Shown: one piece after another, positions 1 to 8,208 of the stretch
Numbering within the stretch: the stretch's first letter is position 1
How the letters are laid out: each line of letters starts with the position of its first letter
NCBI RefSeq assembly: GCF_900447535.1
Contig: NZ_UFXX01000001.1
Coordinates: forward strand, 2,294,001 to 2,358,000
Direction: 5' to 3'
Length of the DNA stretch: 64,000 nucleotides
Source: Dermacoccus nishinomiyaensis
GTDB taxonomy: Bacteria; Actinomycetota; Actinomycetes; Actinomycetales; Dermatophilaceae
Program-made: the position numbers and the translations under genes
Notes under the pieces: generated by a model
What the model was told of the DNA's origin: nothing
The model's database searches: none
The model's input: only the letters and a program-made list of their open reading frames with translations

Positions 1-1109
1 TGCCCCCTCATCACCTCGCCGAGGCACGCCATGTTGTTGAACGACGCCGAACGCAACTTCAACCGCCACGGCGTCTTCTCACCCCGCGACACGATGTAAT
101 ACCCGTTGAAACCGAGCGGGTTCTCCGTCGCCACATACCCATCGCCCTCAGGCACCTTCAGCACCTTCGGCAACTTCACGTTCACCGGCCCCGGCGGCAA
201 GCTCTGCAACACCTCGATGCAGGCGTCCGCGAGATCGAGCGACACATGCGTCTGATCGAGCAACACCTCGAGACGAGCCAGCGAATCACCCTCGGAGCGC
301 GTGATGACGCGCCCCGGCCCGCCCGGAGCGAACAGCTCACCGTAGGCGAGATATGGGTCGTCGCGGCGCAGGTCGACGTCGACGCCCGACGCGCGCGCGA
401 TCGGCCCGGTGATGCCGTACTGCTCGACCATCTCGCGAGAGACGACGCCAACGCCCTTCGTCCGCGCATTCAAGATCGGATTGCCGACGATGAAGCTCTC
501 GATCTCCGGCATGCGTGAACGCACGAGAGAAACGGCCGCCGCGGCGCGATCGAGCCACCCGGCCGGAATGTCGTCGCGCAGGCCGCCGACGCGGTTGAAC
601 ATGTAATGCAGGCGGCCGCCCGCGATTTCCTCCATGACGCCCTGTAGCTCTTCGCGCTCACGGAACACGTAGAACATCGGCGTGATGGCGCCCAATTCGA
701 GTGGATACGAACCGAGGAACATGAGGTGATTGAGCACGCGATTCAACTCGGAGAGCAGCGTCCGCGTCCACGTCGCGCGCTCAGGCACCTCCATGCCCAG
801 CATCTTCTCGACGGCGAGGGCCACGCCGATCTCACTGCTGAACGCCGACAGCCAGTCGTGACGGTTCGCGAGCACGAGGATCTGACGGTAGTCGCGCACC
901 TCGAACAACTTCTCGGCGCCGCGGTGCATGTACCCGACGATCGGCTCGCACTTCGTGATGCGCTCACCGTCGAGCGTGATGCGTAGGCGCAGCACGCCAT
1001 GCGTCGCCGGATGCTGCGGGCCGATGTTGAGCACCATGTCCGACGTCGCGAGCCCACCCGCGCCCATGCCGACGGTGAGTTCACGCGGGGACGACGCAGG
1101 AGACGACAT
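1..1109 (-). CDS. nuoD: NADH-quinone oxidoreductase subunit D (NuoD), 3' end outside window
   Basis: Subunit D of the peripheral arm of respiratory complex I, which with subunit B lines the quinone pocket. 369 codons are visible; the C-terminal ~25-35 residues of the family lie beyond base 1. Signature stretches are [13 protein letters not shown] near residue 30, then [12 protein letters not shown] and [13 protein letters not shown]. It reads like the shorter actinobacterial NuoD2-type protein rather than the ~430-residue NuoD of a full nuoA-N operon, so the energy-coupling partners may be encoded just left of the window. The ATG at 1109 is preceded by CAAACT six bases upstream (1116-1121), consistent with a leaderless mRNA. 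A complex I assembly-type methyltransferase lies 2.3 kb away. Confidence 0.92.
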   Translation of the reverse strand, partial: MSSPASSPRELTVGMGAGGLATSDMVLNIGPQHPATHGVLRLRITLDGERITKCEPIVGYMHRGAEKLFEVRDYRQILVLANRHDWLSAFSSEIGVALAVEKMLGMEVPERATWTRTLLSELNRVLNHLMFLGSYPLELGAITPMFYVFREREELQGVMEEIAGGRLHYMFNRVGGLRDDIPAGWLDRAAAAVSLVRSRMPEIESFIVGNPILNARTKGVGVVSREMVEQYGITGPIARASGVDVDLRRDDPYLAYGELFAPGGPGRVITRSEGDSLARLEVLLDQTHVSLDLADACIEVLQSLPPGPVNVKLPKVLKVPEGDGYVATENPLGFNGYYIVSRGEKTPWRLKLRSASFNNMACLGEVMRG

Positions 1110-1390
1110 GCCCCCAGTTTGCCAAACGCGACGACGCCCGCCGCGGCGCCGCGCCCTGATGGAGTGGGGCACGTGGGCGGCGAGGCGTGACGACGTGGCA
1201 GACGACGACGTGGCGAGGTGACCTGGGGGCCGTGGTGGCCGAGTTGCGGCTGAGGACTGACGTTGCGAGTAGCGCCGGGGCCATCACGGCGCGGGCGTGC
1301 GCCACGCGCCGGTATATCGGGGTGGTGGGGAGCCTCGGGCGCGCGCGTGCGGTGCGGTGCGCGAACGTCGGGTGGGGGCTGAAACTCCAC

Positions 1391-1458
1391 CATGCGGGCT
1401 TTCGGCTCTCAGCGCGGTCCTTCAGGGCTGTGATCCCGCATGGCGGCGTTTCGGCTCC
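1391..1458. repeat. Dispersed gene-end repeat, family E copy 1
   Basis: About 68 bases that align over their whole length with 58190-58259. Shared blocks include ATG-GCGGG, TTTCGGC-CTCAG, GCTGT-AT-CCGCATGG and GGCTCC or GCAGCTCC at the end. Inside this copy CATGCGGG (1391-1398) pairs with CCCGCATG (1435-1442). Both copies lie 3' of a gene (EamA transporter here, menC there). Function unknown; it could be a REP-like element or part of a terminator. Confidence 0.65.
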
Positions 1459-1490
1459 GAGGTGCGCAACCCCGGTGGGTTGCGCACCTC
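1459..1490. terminator. Perfect 14-bp stem-loop 3' of the EamA transporter
   Basis: GAGGTGCGCAACCC and GGGTTGCGCACCTC flank the four-base loop CGGT. There is no U-run, as is usual for actinobacterial hairpin terminators. It sits 56 bases past the transporter stop. Confidence 0.6.
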
Positions 1491-1545
1491 GTGTCGATGC
1501 CGGGCCGAGGCGACAGCGTCGTGGCGGCCGTAGGCCCTCAGCGGC

Positions 1546-2631
1546 TCAGCGCGTGACGCACTCTTCGTCGCGCGTGGGGCGGACTTCGTCGAGCCAGCGT
1601 TCGATCTCGGCGTCGTGCTCGGCCGCGACGACGGGGCCGAAGCTCTCCGCGTGACGCGACTCGTCGAGACGCACGAGCACGACACCGCCGACGATGAACG
1701 CGCCGCCGAAGACCTGGACGAGCGTCGGAGCCTCGCCGACGAACATCCACGCGAAGGCGACGGCGAACAGCACCTCGAGCAGCGAGATGAACGACGCGAC
1801 CGTCGTGCCGAGGGCGCGGGCGGCGTAGATGCCCGTCGCGTAGGCGAGGGCCGCAGCGATGAGCGCGAGGCCGAGCACCGGCACCCAGAACGGCATCTGC
1901 GAACCGGCGAACGTGACGTCGGCGGTGCTGACCGAGACCGGCTGCACGCCGAGTGCGCACATCGCGAGCAGGATGACGGCGCCGACGCTCATGCCGCCAC
2001 CGGCGAGTGCGATCGGGGGCAGCTCCGACTCCTCGTCGCCCGCGATGACGAAGTACACCGTCAGGCACAGCGCGGCGCCCAGCGCCCACGCGATGCCGAT
2101 GGGGTCGACGCTGAAACCGTTGAACACGTCGAGCACGAACAGCAGCCCGACGATGGCCGCAGCCGTCCCGGCGATCGTCAAGCGCCGCGGCGTGCGGCCG
2201 TAGCGCGCCCACGCCCAGCCGACGAGCAGCATCGGCGCGAGGTACTCGATGAGCAGTGCGACACCGACGCTGACGTGCGTGACGGCGTTGAAGTAGAACA
2301 GCTGGCAGCCGGCGACGCCGAAGATGCCGTAGAGCACGATCGGCTTGATGTTGTCGCGCAGCACGTGCCAGCGCCCACTCAGCGCCATCGCGGTCGGGAT
2401 GGCGAGCGCGAGCGCTGCGATGCTGATGCGGGCCGCGACGGCCGTGACGGGCGTCCACCCGGAGCCGAGCAGTGCCTTCGCGAACGAACCGGACGTGCCG
2501 AACGCCGCACACGAGACAATGGCGATGATGAGGCCCATGCTCGTGTGGGACATCGCGCCGGATCGGCCCGCGCGCCTGCGGGTGGCGACGGGGATGGGCT
2601 CGATGTCGTGTGCGATCTGGCTGGGAGCCAT
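1546..2631 (-). CDS. EamA/DMT-superfamily transporter
   Basis: 361-residue inner-membrane protein with ten hydrophobic segments in two EamA repeats, the topology of drug/metabolite transporters of the RhtA/YdcZ type. The substrate cannot be read from sequence; amino-acid or metabolite export is the usual guess. A ~30-residue hydrophilic N-terminus precedes the first membrane segment, so translation could alternatively begin at the ATG at 2553, but the ATG at 2631 has a good ribosome site (GGAGGTG about 9 bases upstream). The C-terminal ~50 residues are charged and cytoplasmic. It is divergent from the CGNR zinc-finger gene across only 83 bases, so the two probably share a control region. Confidence 0.85.
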   Translation of the reverse strand: MAPSQIAHDIEPIPVATRRRAGRSGAMSHTSMGLIIAIVSCAAFGTSGSFAKALLGSGWTPVTAVAARISIAALALAIPTAMALSGRWHVLRDNIKPIVLYGIFGVAGCQLFYFNAVTHVSVGVALLIEYLAPMLLVGWAWARYGRTPRRLTIAGTAAAIVGLLFVLDVFNGFSVDPIGIAWALGAALCLTVYFVIAGDEESELPPIALAGGGMSVGAVILLAMCALGVQPVSVSTADVTFAGSQMPFWVPVLGLALIAAALAYATGIYAARALGTTVASFISLLEVLFAVAFAWMFVGEAPTLVQVFGGAFIVGGVVLVRLDESRHAESFGPVVAAEHDAEIERWLDEVRPTRDEECVTR

Positions 2632-2714
2632 GGGGGAACACCTCCAACTCTCGTGTAAGTGGTCAAAACCAGGAACACCGGTTACGTTAGACCTGGAAGA
2701 GGTCAGGAGTCAAA

Positions 2715-3257
2715 ATGCCCTTTGGTCATGACACGGAGGACGGTCTGCTGTCCGTCGCCGCGCTCGTCAACACCGCCACGCCCGACGACACCCTCACCGA
2801 GATCGCCGACCTCGACGCCTTCGTCGAGTCCTGGGGGTACACCGGCACGCACGAGCGCACGCACGCCGAACTCGACGAGGTGCGCGCCCTGCGCCCCCGA
2901 TTCCTCGAGGCGTGGTCACTGTCGCGCGACGAACTCGTCGCGTTCGTCAACGAGGTGATGCTGCAGTACCGTGCCCTGCCGCAACTCGTGCGTCACGACG
3001 AGTGGGATTACCACCTGCACGCGACGCCGTCCGACGCGCCACTGGCGAGCCGCATGGCGGTCGACGCCGTCATGGCGTTCGTCGACGTCATCCGCGCCGA
3101 CGAACTCGACCGCCTGAAGATGTGCGCCGGTGACTGCGGGGGAGTGCTCGTCGACCTGTCGAAGAACCGCTCCCGCCGCTACTGCGATCGCGGGTGCGGA
3201 AACCGCGCCAACGTCGCCGCCTATCGCGCGCGCAAGGCGGCCGAATCGGTGTCCTGA
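2715..3257 (+). CDS. CGNR zinc-finger protein (ABATE domain), probable regulator
   Basis: 180 residues. The N-terminal two thirds is an ABATE-like stress-sensing domain. The C-terminus has the zinc-finger pattern CAGDCGGVLVD...RRYCDRGCGNRANVAAYRAR (about residues 136-173), with the CGNR tetrad and four metal-binding cysteines, followed by a basic tail that could contact DNA. Proteins of this family are treated as transcription regulators, though few have been tested. Divergent arrangement with the EamA exporter suggests it controls that gene. Start ATG has GGTCAGGAG upstream. Confidence 0.85.
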   Translation: MPFGHDTEDGLLSVAALVNTATPDDTLTEIADLDAFVESWGYTGTHERTHAELDEVRALRPRFLEAWSLSRDELVAFVNEVMLQYRALPQLVRHDEWDYHLHATPSDAPLASRMAVDAVMAFVDVIRADELDRLKMCAGDCGGVLVDLSKNRSRRYCDRGCGNRANVAAYRARKAAESVS

Positions 3258-3318
3258 CGCTCGGCTCCGTTCGACTCCCCCTCGCCGGACGCGGCCAGGT
3301 GGCGCGTCTCGAGGCTGA

Positions 3319-3350
3319 TCGTGCCAGGCGGGGGCGACAACCCGGCACGA
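3319..3350. terminator. Hairpin between convergent genes
   Basis: TCGTGCC (3319-3325) pairs with GGCACGA (3344-3350), with extra GGG/CCC pairing inside. It lies between the convergent CGNR and MidA-like genes and could serve both. Confidence 0.4.
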
Positions 3351-3388
3351 CGGGCGTTTGCGGGTGGTCGAGGGTGGCGGCGGCCGCG

Positions 3389-4537
3389 TCAGCCGATCGT
3401 GCGCGTGAACCACGCGAAGGCTCCGAGGCCACCCGGATGCGTGGCCGTCGCGAGCGCCGAGCGGGCCGCGAGGCGAGCGAGGTAGACGGGTGGGTCGCTC
3501 GAGGCGAGGGCGAGCGGAACGGGTTCCAGGGCCAGCTCGCCGAACAGTTCGAGCAGTACGTCGCGCTGGGTGCGCACGTCGTCGACATCGAGGGAATCGA
3601 GCGCGACGTGCGCCGTCACGTCGCACGAACCGTCGGGAACGGGCGCGCACTCGCTGCCGTCACGGAAGCCGGTGAGGGTGCCGAACGGCGGCCGCGTACC
3701 GCTCGTGGACGCGTAGTCGATTCCGACCACGACGCTGCCAGCCGCGGCATGACGCGTCACCTCCGCGACGAGCGCCGTCCAGGCCGCATCACGCGTCATG
3801 CCGATCTCGACGCGCTCGCCGGGTTCGCGACGGCTGGCGTTATCGCGGCCATCGGCCGGAGGTAGGGCGTCGTCAAGCACGGGGTGGGGCGGTGGATCGT
3901 CGGGGGCATCGATCGTGGGCTGGGCCGCCGACGAATGTGGACGAAGATCGCCGACGTGGACAGGCATCGCCGTTGGGGCATGACGGGCGGCCCACCGGGC
4001 GGCGTCGGGAGGGAGTGGGGCACCTAGCGTCTCGTCCCCGTCGAGCGTGACGAGTACCTCGCGCAGGACACCGTCGTCGTCAGCCTCCGCGATGTCGCAC
4101 GGCACGACGTCGAGCCACTCGTGCGCGACGACGAACGCCCGACGACCTGCGATGACGTCGAGCGACGGAATCGACGCCCCTCCCGCAGAACGCACCCAGG
4201 CGATGCGGCTGCTGAGTTCGGGCGGACGCTCGACGACGTCAACGCCCACGAGGTCGACGTCATCGACGAACCGGCTGACGGTGTCGAGCAGTTCGCCACG
4301 GCCGCAGGCGAAGTCGACGACAACGTCCGCGTCGATGCGTTCGGCCATGGCGACGATCGCCTGCGCGAGCACCTCATCGACGCCGGGAATGCCCTGCGCG
4401 CTCGTCGCAAAATGGCCCCCGGGGCCCTCGTCACGTCGATAGAAACCGTCACGGCCGTAGAGCGCGGCCTGCCAGGCGTCGCGCCACGGCACCGCGTGGC
4501 TCACCGGCATGTCGGAGTTCTCGAACTGCTGCGTCAC
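3389..4537 (-). CDS. MidA/NDUFAF7-family SAM-dependent methyltransferase
   Basis: 382 residues. The family signature GFYRRDEGPGGHFATSAQ is at 31-48 and the SAM-binding motif VVDFACGRGEL at 73-83. VAHEWLDVVP (138-147) matches the NE-LDA-P-like block of the family. Mitochondrial NDUFAF7 dimethylates an arginine of the NuoD homologue NDUFS2 and is needed for complex I assembly; bacterial members are mostly uncharacterised. Residues ~198-241 form a low-complexity Asp/Pro/Ala-rich insertion. GTG start at 4537 is preceded by TAGAGT six bases upstream, favouring a leaderless transcript. Divergent from the next gene. Function as a complex I factor is inference from family and from nearby nuoD. Confidence 0.75.
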   Translation of the reverse strand: MTQQFENSDMPVSHAVPWRDAWQAALYGRDGFYRRDEGPGGHFATSAQGIPGVDEVLAQAIVAMAERIDADVVVDFACGRGELLDTVSRFVDDVDLVGVDVVERPPELSSRIAWVRSAGGASIPSLDVIAGRRAFVVAHEWLDVVPCDIAEADDDGVLREVLVTLDGDETLGAPLPPDAARWAARHAPTAMPVHVGDLRPHSSAAQPTIDAPDDPPPHPVLDDALPPADGRDNASRREPGERVEIGMTRDAAWTALVAEVTRHAAAGSVVVGIDYASTSGTRPPFGTLTGFRDGSECAPVPDGSCDVTAHVALDSLDVDDVRTQRDVLLELFGELALEPVPLALASSDPPVYLARLAARSALATATHPGGLGAFAWFTRTIG

Positions 4538-4543
4538 GTCGCG

Positions 4544-4601
4544 ACTCTACGTCGCGCCCACGCGTCGACCGCCCATGTGCCGACCATGACAGCGGCAGAA
4601 T
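4544..4601. promoter_or_regulatory. Back-to-back leaderless promoters
   Basis: On the minus strand TAGAGT (4549-4544) lies six bases before the MidA-like GTG. On the plus strand CAGAAT (4596-4601) lies six bases before the ATG at 4608. The whole divergent spacer is 70 bases. Confidence 0.5.
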
Positions 4602-4607
4602 GGGGCC

Positions 4608-5165
4608 ATGCCCTTCCTCTCGCTCGACGCCGACCTGCCGCCGGCGCGACGCGTCATCATCGCGGGGCCGTCGGGCAGCGGCAAGACGACGGCGTGTGCG
4701 CTCGTCAGCGATCGGATCGGGGTGCCGCATCATGAGATAGACGCGCTGTTCCACGGCCCCGGGTGGCAACCGCGCCCGCAGTTTCATGACGACGTCGCGC
4801 GGTTCGTCGCGACCGAGGCGTGGGTCACCGAGTGGCAATACAGCGAGGTGCGTGGCCTGCTCGCCGAGCGCGCCGAACTGCTCATCTGGCTCGATCTGCC
4901 GCGCGGCACCGTGACGCGGCAGGTCGTCAGCCGGACGCTGCGGCGACGTCTGTTTCGCCAAGAACTGTGGAACGGGAACACCGAAGGCCCGCTGCGCACC
5001 TTCTTCACCGACCCCGAGCACATCGTGCGCTGGTCGTGGCAGGGCCACGCGCGCTACCGGGGGCTCATCGGCGACGTCGCAGCTCGACGACCTCAGCTGC
5101 CGATCGTCCGCGTTTGTTCGCGACGTGAGCTGACGCATCTGATCGAGCGACTGCCCCGCGCCTGA
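4608..5165 (+). CDS. P-loop NTPase, adenylate-kinase/shikimate-kinase-like (FlaR/topology-modulation type)
   Basis: 185 residues. Walker A GPSGSGKTTA lies at about 19-28, followed by HHEIDALFHGPGWQPR (about 41-56), the substrate-side motif seen in small AAA/kinase proteins annotated as topology modulation or FlaR-like. LIWLDLPR (about 92-99) is the Walker B-like strand. Several arginines around 107-122 resemble a lid. Such proteins are probably nucleotide or small-molecule kinases; no substrate can be assigned. The start is supported by CAGAAT six bases upstream and by the lack of a ribosome site. Confidence 0.7.
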   Translation: MPFLSLDADLPPARRVIIAGPSGSGKTTACALVSDRIGVPHHEIDALFHGPGWQPRPQFHDDVARFVATEAWVTEWQYSEVRGLLAERAELLIWLDLPRGTVTRQVVSRTLRRRLFRQELWNGNTEGPLRTFFTDPEHIVRWSWQGHARYRGLIGDVAARRPQLPIVRVCSRRELTHLIERLPRA

Positions 5166-5356
5166 GCGCCGGCAGCGCATCGAAACGAGTCGCCCGCACT
5201 GACGGCCCGACGTGCGACGCCGCGTCCCGTCGAGCGGCCCGAAACGCACGCATCGAGCGCCGGGCGCCCCCGTCGAGTGACCAACGCGCATCCCTCACCG
5301 AGCACACGGCCCCGCAGTGATTCGAGGACCTCGCGGACGGGAGTAGCGTTGGGCGG

Positions 5357-6316
5357 GTGACTTTCGAGCAGCCGACCCCGCTCCCGGGTGCGCCGAGCCT
5401 GCGCGTCGGCGTCATCGGTGCGGGGCGAGTCGGTGCGGTGCTGGGGGCGGCGTTGCGCAAGGCGGGGCATGACGTCGTCGCCGTCAGCGGTGTGTCCGAG
5501 GCGAGCCGCGAGAGGGCTGAGGCGCTGCTGCCCGGAGTCTCCGTCCAGCAGCCGGCCGGCGTCGCAGCGGCCGCCGATCTCGTCCTGCTCACCGTGCCCG
5601 ACGACGAACTCGCCGCTCTGGTCCACGGCCTCGACTTCCCCGGCACACTCGGCCCACGCATCGTCGTCCACACGAGCGGCGCGCAGGGCATCGGCGTGCT
5701 CGCGCCCGTCGTCGAGGCCGGCGGGGTGCCGCTCGCGATCCACCCGGCGATGACGTTCAGCGGCACCGCGGTCGACCTGACGCGCCTCGCCGGCTGCCCG
5801 TTCGCCGTCACGGCGATGCCCGACCACCGCATGGTCGCCGACGCGCTCGTGCTCGACATGGGCGGCGAGCCGTTCACCGTCGACGAGGCCGATCGCACGC
5901 AGTACCACGCGGCGCTCGCGCACGGCTCGAACCACCTCGTCACCCTCGTCGCGCAGGCCGGCGAGCTGCTGCGCCGCATCGACGTCGACGACCCGGGCCG
6001 CCTGCTGCGTCCGCTGCTCGAGGCCGCGCTCGACAACGCCCTCGAACGCGGCGACAAGGCGCTGACGGGCCCCGTCGCGCGCGGCGACGCGGGCACGTTG
6101 ACGCGTCACCTCGACATGCTCGAGGCGCTCGCCCACACTGGTGTGGCACTCGACATTCCCCCGACCTACCGCGCGCTCGCGCTCGCGACCGCGCAACGCA
6201 GCTCGGCGCGCGGCGCTCTCACCCCGATGCAGATCGACGCCGTCCTCACCGCGCTCGAGGGGCGCGGCGGGCCACCAGACCAGGGCGGGGTGGGCCCCGA
6301 GCCCCCGACGCCCTGA
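5357..6316 (+). CDS. DUF2520 Rossmann-fold protein upstream of panC
   Basis: 319 residues. N-terminal NAD(P)-binding fold LRVGVIGAGRVGAVLG (about 15-30), then a C-terminal helical DUF2520 domain with the conserved HPAMTFSG (about 132-139) and AHGSNHLVTL. The fold is that of ProC/6-phosphogluconate dehydrogenase relatives; the reaction is not known. It sits next to panC here as it does in mycobacteria and streptomycetes, so a link to pantothenate or NAD biosynthesis is often suggested. GTG start at 5357 has TAGCGT (5344-5349) seven bases upstream and no ribosome site, a typical leaderless arrangement. Confidence 0.85.
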   Translation: MTFEQPTPLPGAPSLRVGVIGAGRVGAVLGAALRKAGHDVVAVSGVSEASRERAEALLPGVSVQQPAGVAAAADLVLLTVPDDELAALVHGLDFPGTLGPRIVVHTSGAQGIGVLAPVVEAGGVPLAIHPAMTFSGTAVDLTRLAGCPFAVTAMPDHRMVADALVLDMGGEPFTVDEADRTQYHAALAHGSNHLVTLVAQAGELLRRIDVDDPGRLLRPLLEAALDNALERGDKALTGPVARGDAGTLTRHLDMLEALAHTGVALDIPPTYRALALATAQRSSARGALTPMQIDAVLTALEGRGGPPDQGGVGPEPPTP

Positions 6317-6406
6317 TCCGTCCGCTCCGATCGTTCCTCCACAATCTCCGACACCCACCCCGTCAGGTTCGAGCCCCGTCCCTGACCACGCCACCGGGAG
6401 CCACGC

Positions 6407-7264
6407 ATGACCGCACCTGTCGTCACCCACGCCCGCACCGAGTTCGCCGACGCCCGCGGCCGCCTCGGCGGCAGCGTCGGCGTCGTCATGACGATGGGGG
6501 CCCTGCACGAGGGGCATGCGACGCTGATCCGTCGCGCGCGCGAGGAGAACGACGCCGTCGTCGTCACGATCTTCCTCAACCCGCTGCAGTTCGCGGCGGG
6601 GGAGGACCTGTCGCGCTACCCCCGCACGCTGCAGCGCGACCTGGAGATCTGCGAGCGCGAGGGCGCCGACCTCGTGTTTGCTCCGAGCCCTGACGTCGTC
6701 TACCCCGACGGTGAGCCGGGCGTGCGCGTCTCGGCGGGCCCGCTGGGCGGCGTCCTCGAAGGTGCGTCGCGCCCCGGCCACTTCGACGGGATGCTGACGG
6801 TCGTCAACAAGCTGCTCAACATCGTGCACCCGACGCGCGCCTACTACGGCCAGAAGGACGCGCAGCAGTTGCTGCTCATCAAGCGCATGGTGCGTGACCT
6901 CGACATGTCCGTCGAGATCGTCGGCGTACCGACCGTCCGCGAGTCCGACGGGCTCGCCCTCAGCAGCCGCAACGCCTATCTGAGCGACGCCGACCGTGAG
7001 GTCGCGCTGTGCCTGTCGAAGGCCCTCCAGGCCGGTGAGGCCGCTCGTAACTCCGGCCCTGCCGCTGTACGGCGCGCTGCGCGGGACGTCCTCGTGCGCG
7101 AACCGCTGGCCCTCGTCGACTACCTCGTGCTCGTCGACCCGGTCACGTTGGAGCAGGTGCCCGAGTACTTCCGCGGGGAGGCGCTGCTCGCCGTCGCGGC
7201 CAAGGTCGGCACGACCCGGTTGATCGACAACGTCCCCCTCGTCGTCGGCGGTCGCGAGGCCTGA
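6407..7264 (+). CDS. panC: Pantothenate synthetase
   Basis: 285 residues. Joins pantoate and beta-alanine using ATP, the last step of vitamin B5 synthesis, in the cytoplasm. The HIGH-type motif [14 protein letters not shown] is near residues 29-42. [41 protein letters not shown] and [11 protein letters not shown] are all intact. 90 bases separate it from the DUF2520 gene; GGGAGCC precedes the ATG. panD, coaX and the nad genes that often follow panC in relatives are not here. Confidence 0.97.
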   Translation: MTAPVVTHARTEFADARGRLGGSVGVVMTMGALHEGHATLIRRAREENDAVVVTIFLNPLQFAAGEDLSRYPRTLQRDLEICEREGADLVFAPSPDVVYPDGEPGVRVSAGPLGGVLEGASRPGHFDGMLTVVNKLLNIVHPTRAYYGQKDAQQLLLIKRMVRDLDMSVEIVGVPTVRESDGLALSSRNAYLSDADREVALCLSKALQAGEAARNSGPAAVRRAARDVLVREPLALVDYLVLVDPVTLEQVPEYFRGEALLAVAAKVGTTRLIDNVPLVVGGREA

Positions 7265-7335
7265 ACCGCGGCCTCGTAGACTGAACACCTGGAGCGGCCC
7301 GGCGACGCGGCTGCACGTGAAAGGAAGTGGAGCCC

Positions 7336-7590
7336 GTGGACAGCCTGTGGCCGGCCATCGAGACGCTCATTCCGTCGATCGGAATTCTCGGCCTGTTCTA
7401 CCTCATCCTGCGTCACATCATGGAGGGCGACCGGCGTGAACGCGTCGCGCAGGCGCAATGGGAGCGCGAACACGACCTGACGAAGGGTGCCGTCGCGCCC
7501 GGCGAGGAGGAGGCGCGTCTGCAGAATGCGCACCTGCCGAAGGCTGCACCCGGAACGATGAGTTCTCGCGCGACGACGCCCCCGGAATGA
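7336..7590 (+). CDS. Small single-pass membrane protein of unknown function
   Basis: 84 residues from the GTG at 7336, chosen because AAGGAAG at 7321-7327 is correctly spaced for it; the in-frame GTG at 7327 overlaps that site. One hydrophobic helix (about residues 7-27, IPSIGILGLFYLILRHIM) is followed by a charged, Glu/Arg-rich cytoplasmic tail. I know no function. A comparable short membrane protein often precedes lsr2 in related genomes, so it is probably real. Confidence 0.7.
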   Translation: MDSLWPAIETLIPSIGILGLFYLILRHIMEGDRRERVAQAQWEREHDLTKGAVAPGEEEARLQNAHLPKAAPGTMSSRATTPPE

Positions 7591-7638
7591 TCGCCCCCAT
7601 TCCAGTCGCGTGAATTGCGTCTGAAAAAATACTCGGGG

Positions 7639-7672
7639 AAAGAGCGAAATCGGTTGCCGGGTTTCGCTCTTT
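7639..7672 (+). terminator. 11-bp stem-loop upstream of lsr2
   Basis: AAAGAGCGAAA (7639-7649) and TTTCGCTCTTT (7662-7672) form a perfect stem with a 12-base loop. It lies 49 bases past the previous stop and 80 bases before lsr2, so it may terminate the panC transcript. A role in the lsr2 leader cannot be excluded. Confidence 0.5.
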
Positions 7673-7751
7673 CGCTTATCGGACGGTAATGTCGGGTTCG
7701 TCGCCTCGCCCCTGCGAGGCAGAATCATTCGCACTTCGAAAGGAGCCGATC

Positions 7752-8087
7752 ATGGCTCAGCGCATCCATGTCACGCTGGAAGACGACATCGACGGCTCGG
7801 ACGCGAGCGAGACCATCCAGTTCGCCCTCGACGGTGTGAACTACGAGATCGACCTGTCCGACGAGAACGCCGCCAAGCTGCGTGATTCTCTCGCCACCTG
7901 GGTCGGTCACGCTCGTCGGGTCGGCGGTCGTAAGCAGCAGTCGAAGGCGTCCTCCACGCGCGGCGGTGGTCGTTCCGACCTCAATGCCATTCGTGACTGG
8001 GGCCGCGCGAACGGCTGGACGGTCAGTGACCGAGGCCGCGTCTCGGCCGACCTCATGAAGGCCTACGACGCCGCCACGAAGAACTGA
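7752..8087 (+). CDS. lsr2: Lsr2 nucleoid-associated protein
   Basis: 111 residues, the usual length. Lsr2 bridges AT-rich DNA and silences acquired genes, the actinobacterial counterpart of H-NS. The N-terminal dimerisation domain (MAQRIHVTLEDDIDG...) is followed by a basic linker rich in Arg/Lys/Ser/Gly (55-75) and the C-terminal DNA-binding domain, whose AT-hook-like RGR is at 94-96. GAAAGGAG precedes the ATG at proper distance. A hairpin terminator follows. In relatives lysS usually sits just upstream; it is absent here. Confidence 0.97.
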   Translation: MAQRIHVTLEDDIDGSDASETIQFALDGVNYEIDLSDENAAKLRDSLATWVGHARRVGGRKQQSKASSTRGGGRSDLNAIRDWGRANGWTVSDRGRVSADLMKAYDAATKN

Positions 8088-8118
8088 CGTTCGCCACGGC
8101 GCGAAGAACTTCCAGAGA

Positions 8119-8153
8119 GGCCCTGTGCTTTCCGTGTGGAAAGTGCAGGGTCC
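8119..8153. terminator. Terminator between lsr2 and convergent polymerase gene
   Basis: GGCCCTGTGCTTTCC (8119-8133), loop GTGT, then GGAAAGTGCAGGGTCC (8138-8153), pairing throughout with a few G-U pairs, followed by TTCT. Confidence 0.65.
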
Positions 8154-8208
8154 TTCTGTCGTGTCGGCTCGACGCGCTTGCGTGCTCTTGTCTCGTTGTT
8201 TGATTCGT

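Larger units (their letters stand above)
1110..1545. other. Intergenic region with dispersed repeat and hairpin
   Basis: 436 bases between nuoD (5' end) and the EamA transporter gene (3' end). The half next to nuoD carries its -10-like hexamer and otherwise nothing I recognise. The half next to the transporter holds a dispersed repeat (1391-1458) followed directly by a 14-bp hairpin (1459-1490). No credible coding sequence is seen on either strand. Confidence 0.6.

Noticed and set aside
5093-7288. 731-codon minus-strand frame across the DUF2520-panC region
   Set aside because: Antisense shadow of two well-supported genes; composition is typical of out-of-frame GC-rich DNA.
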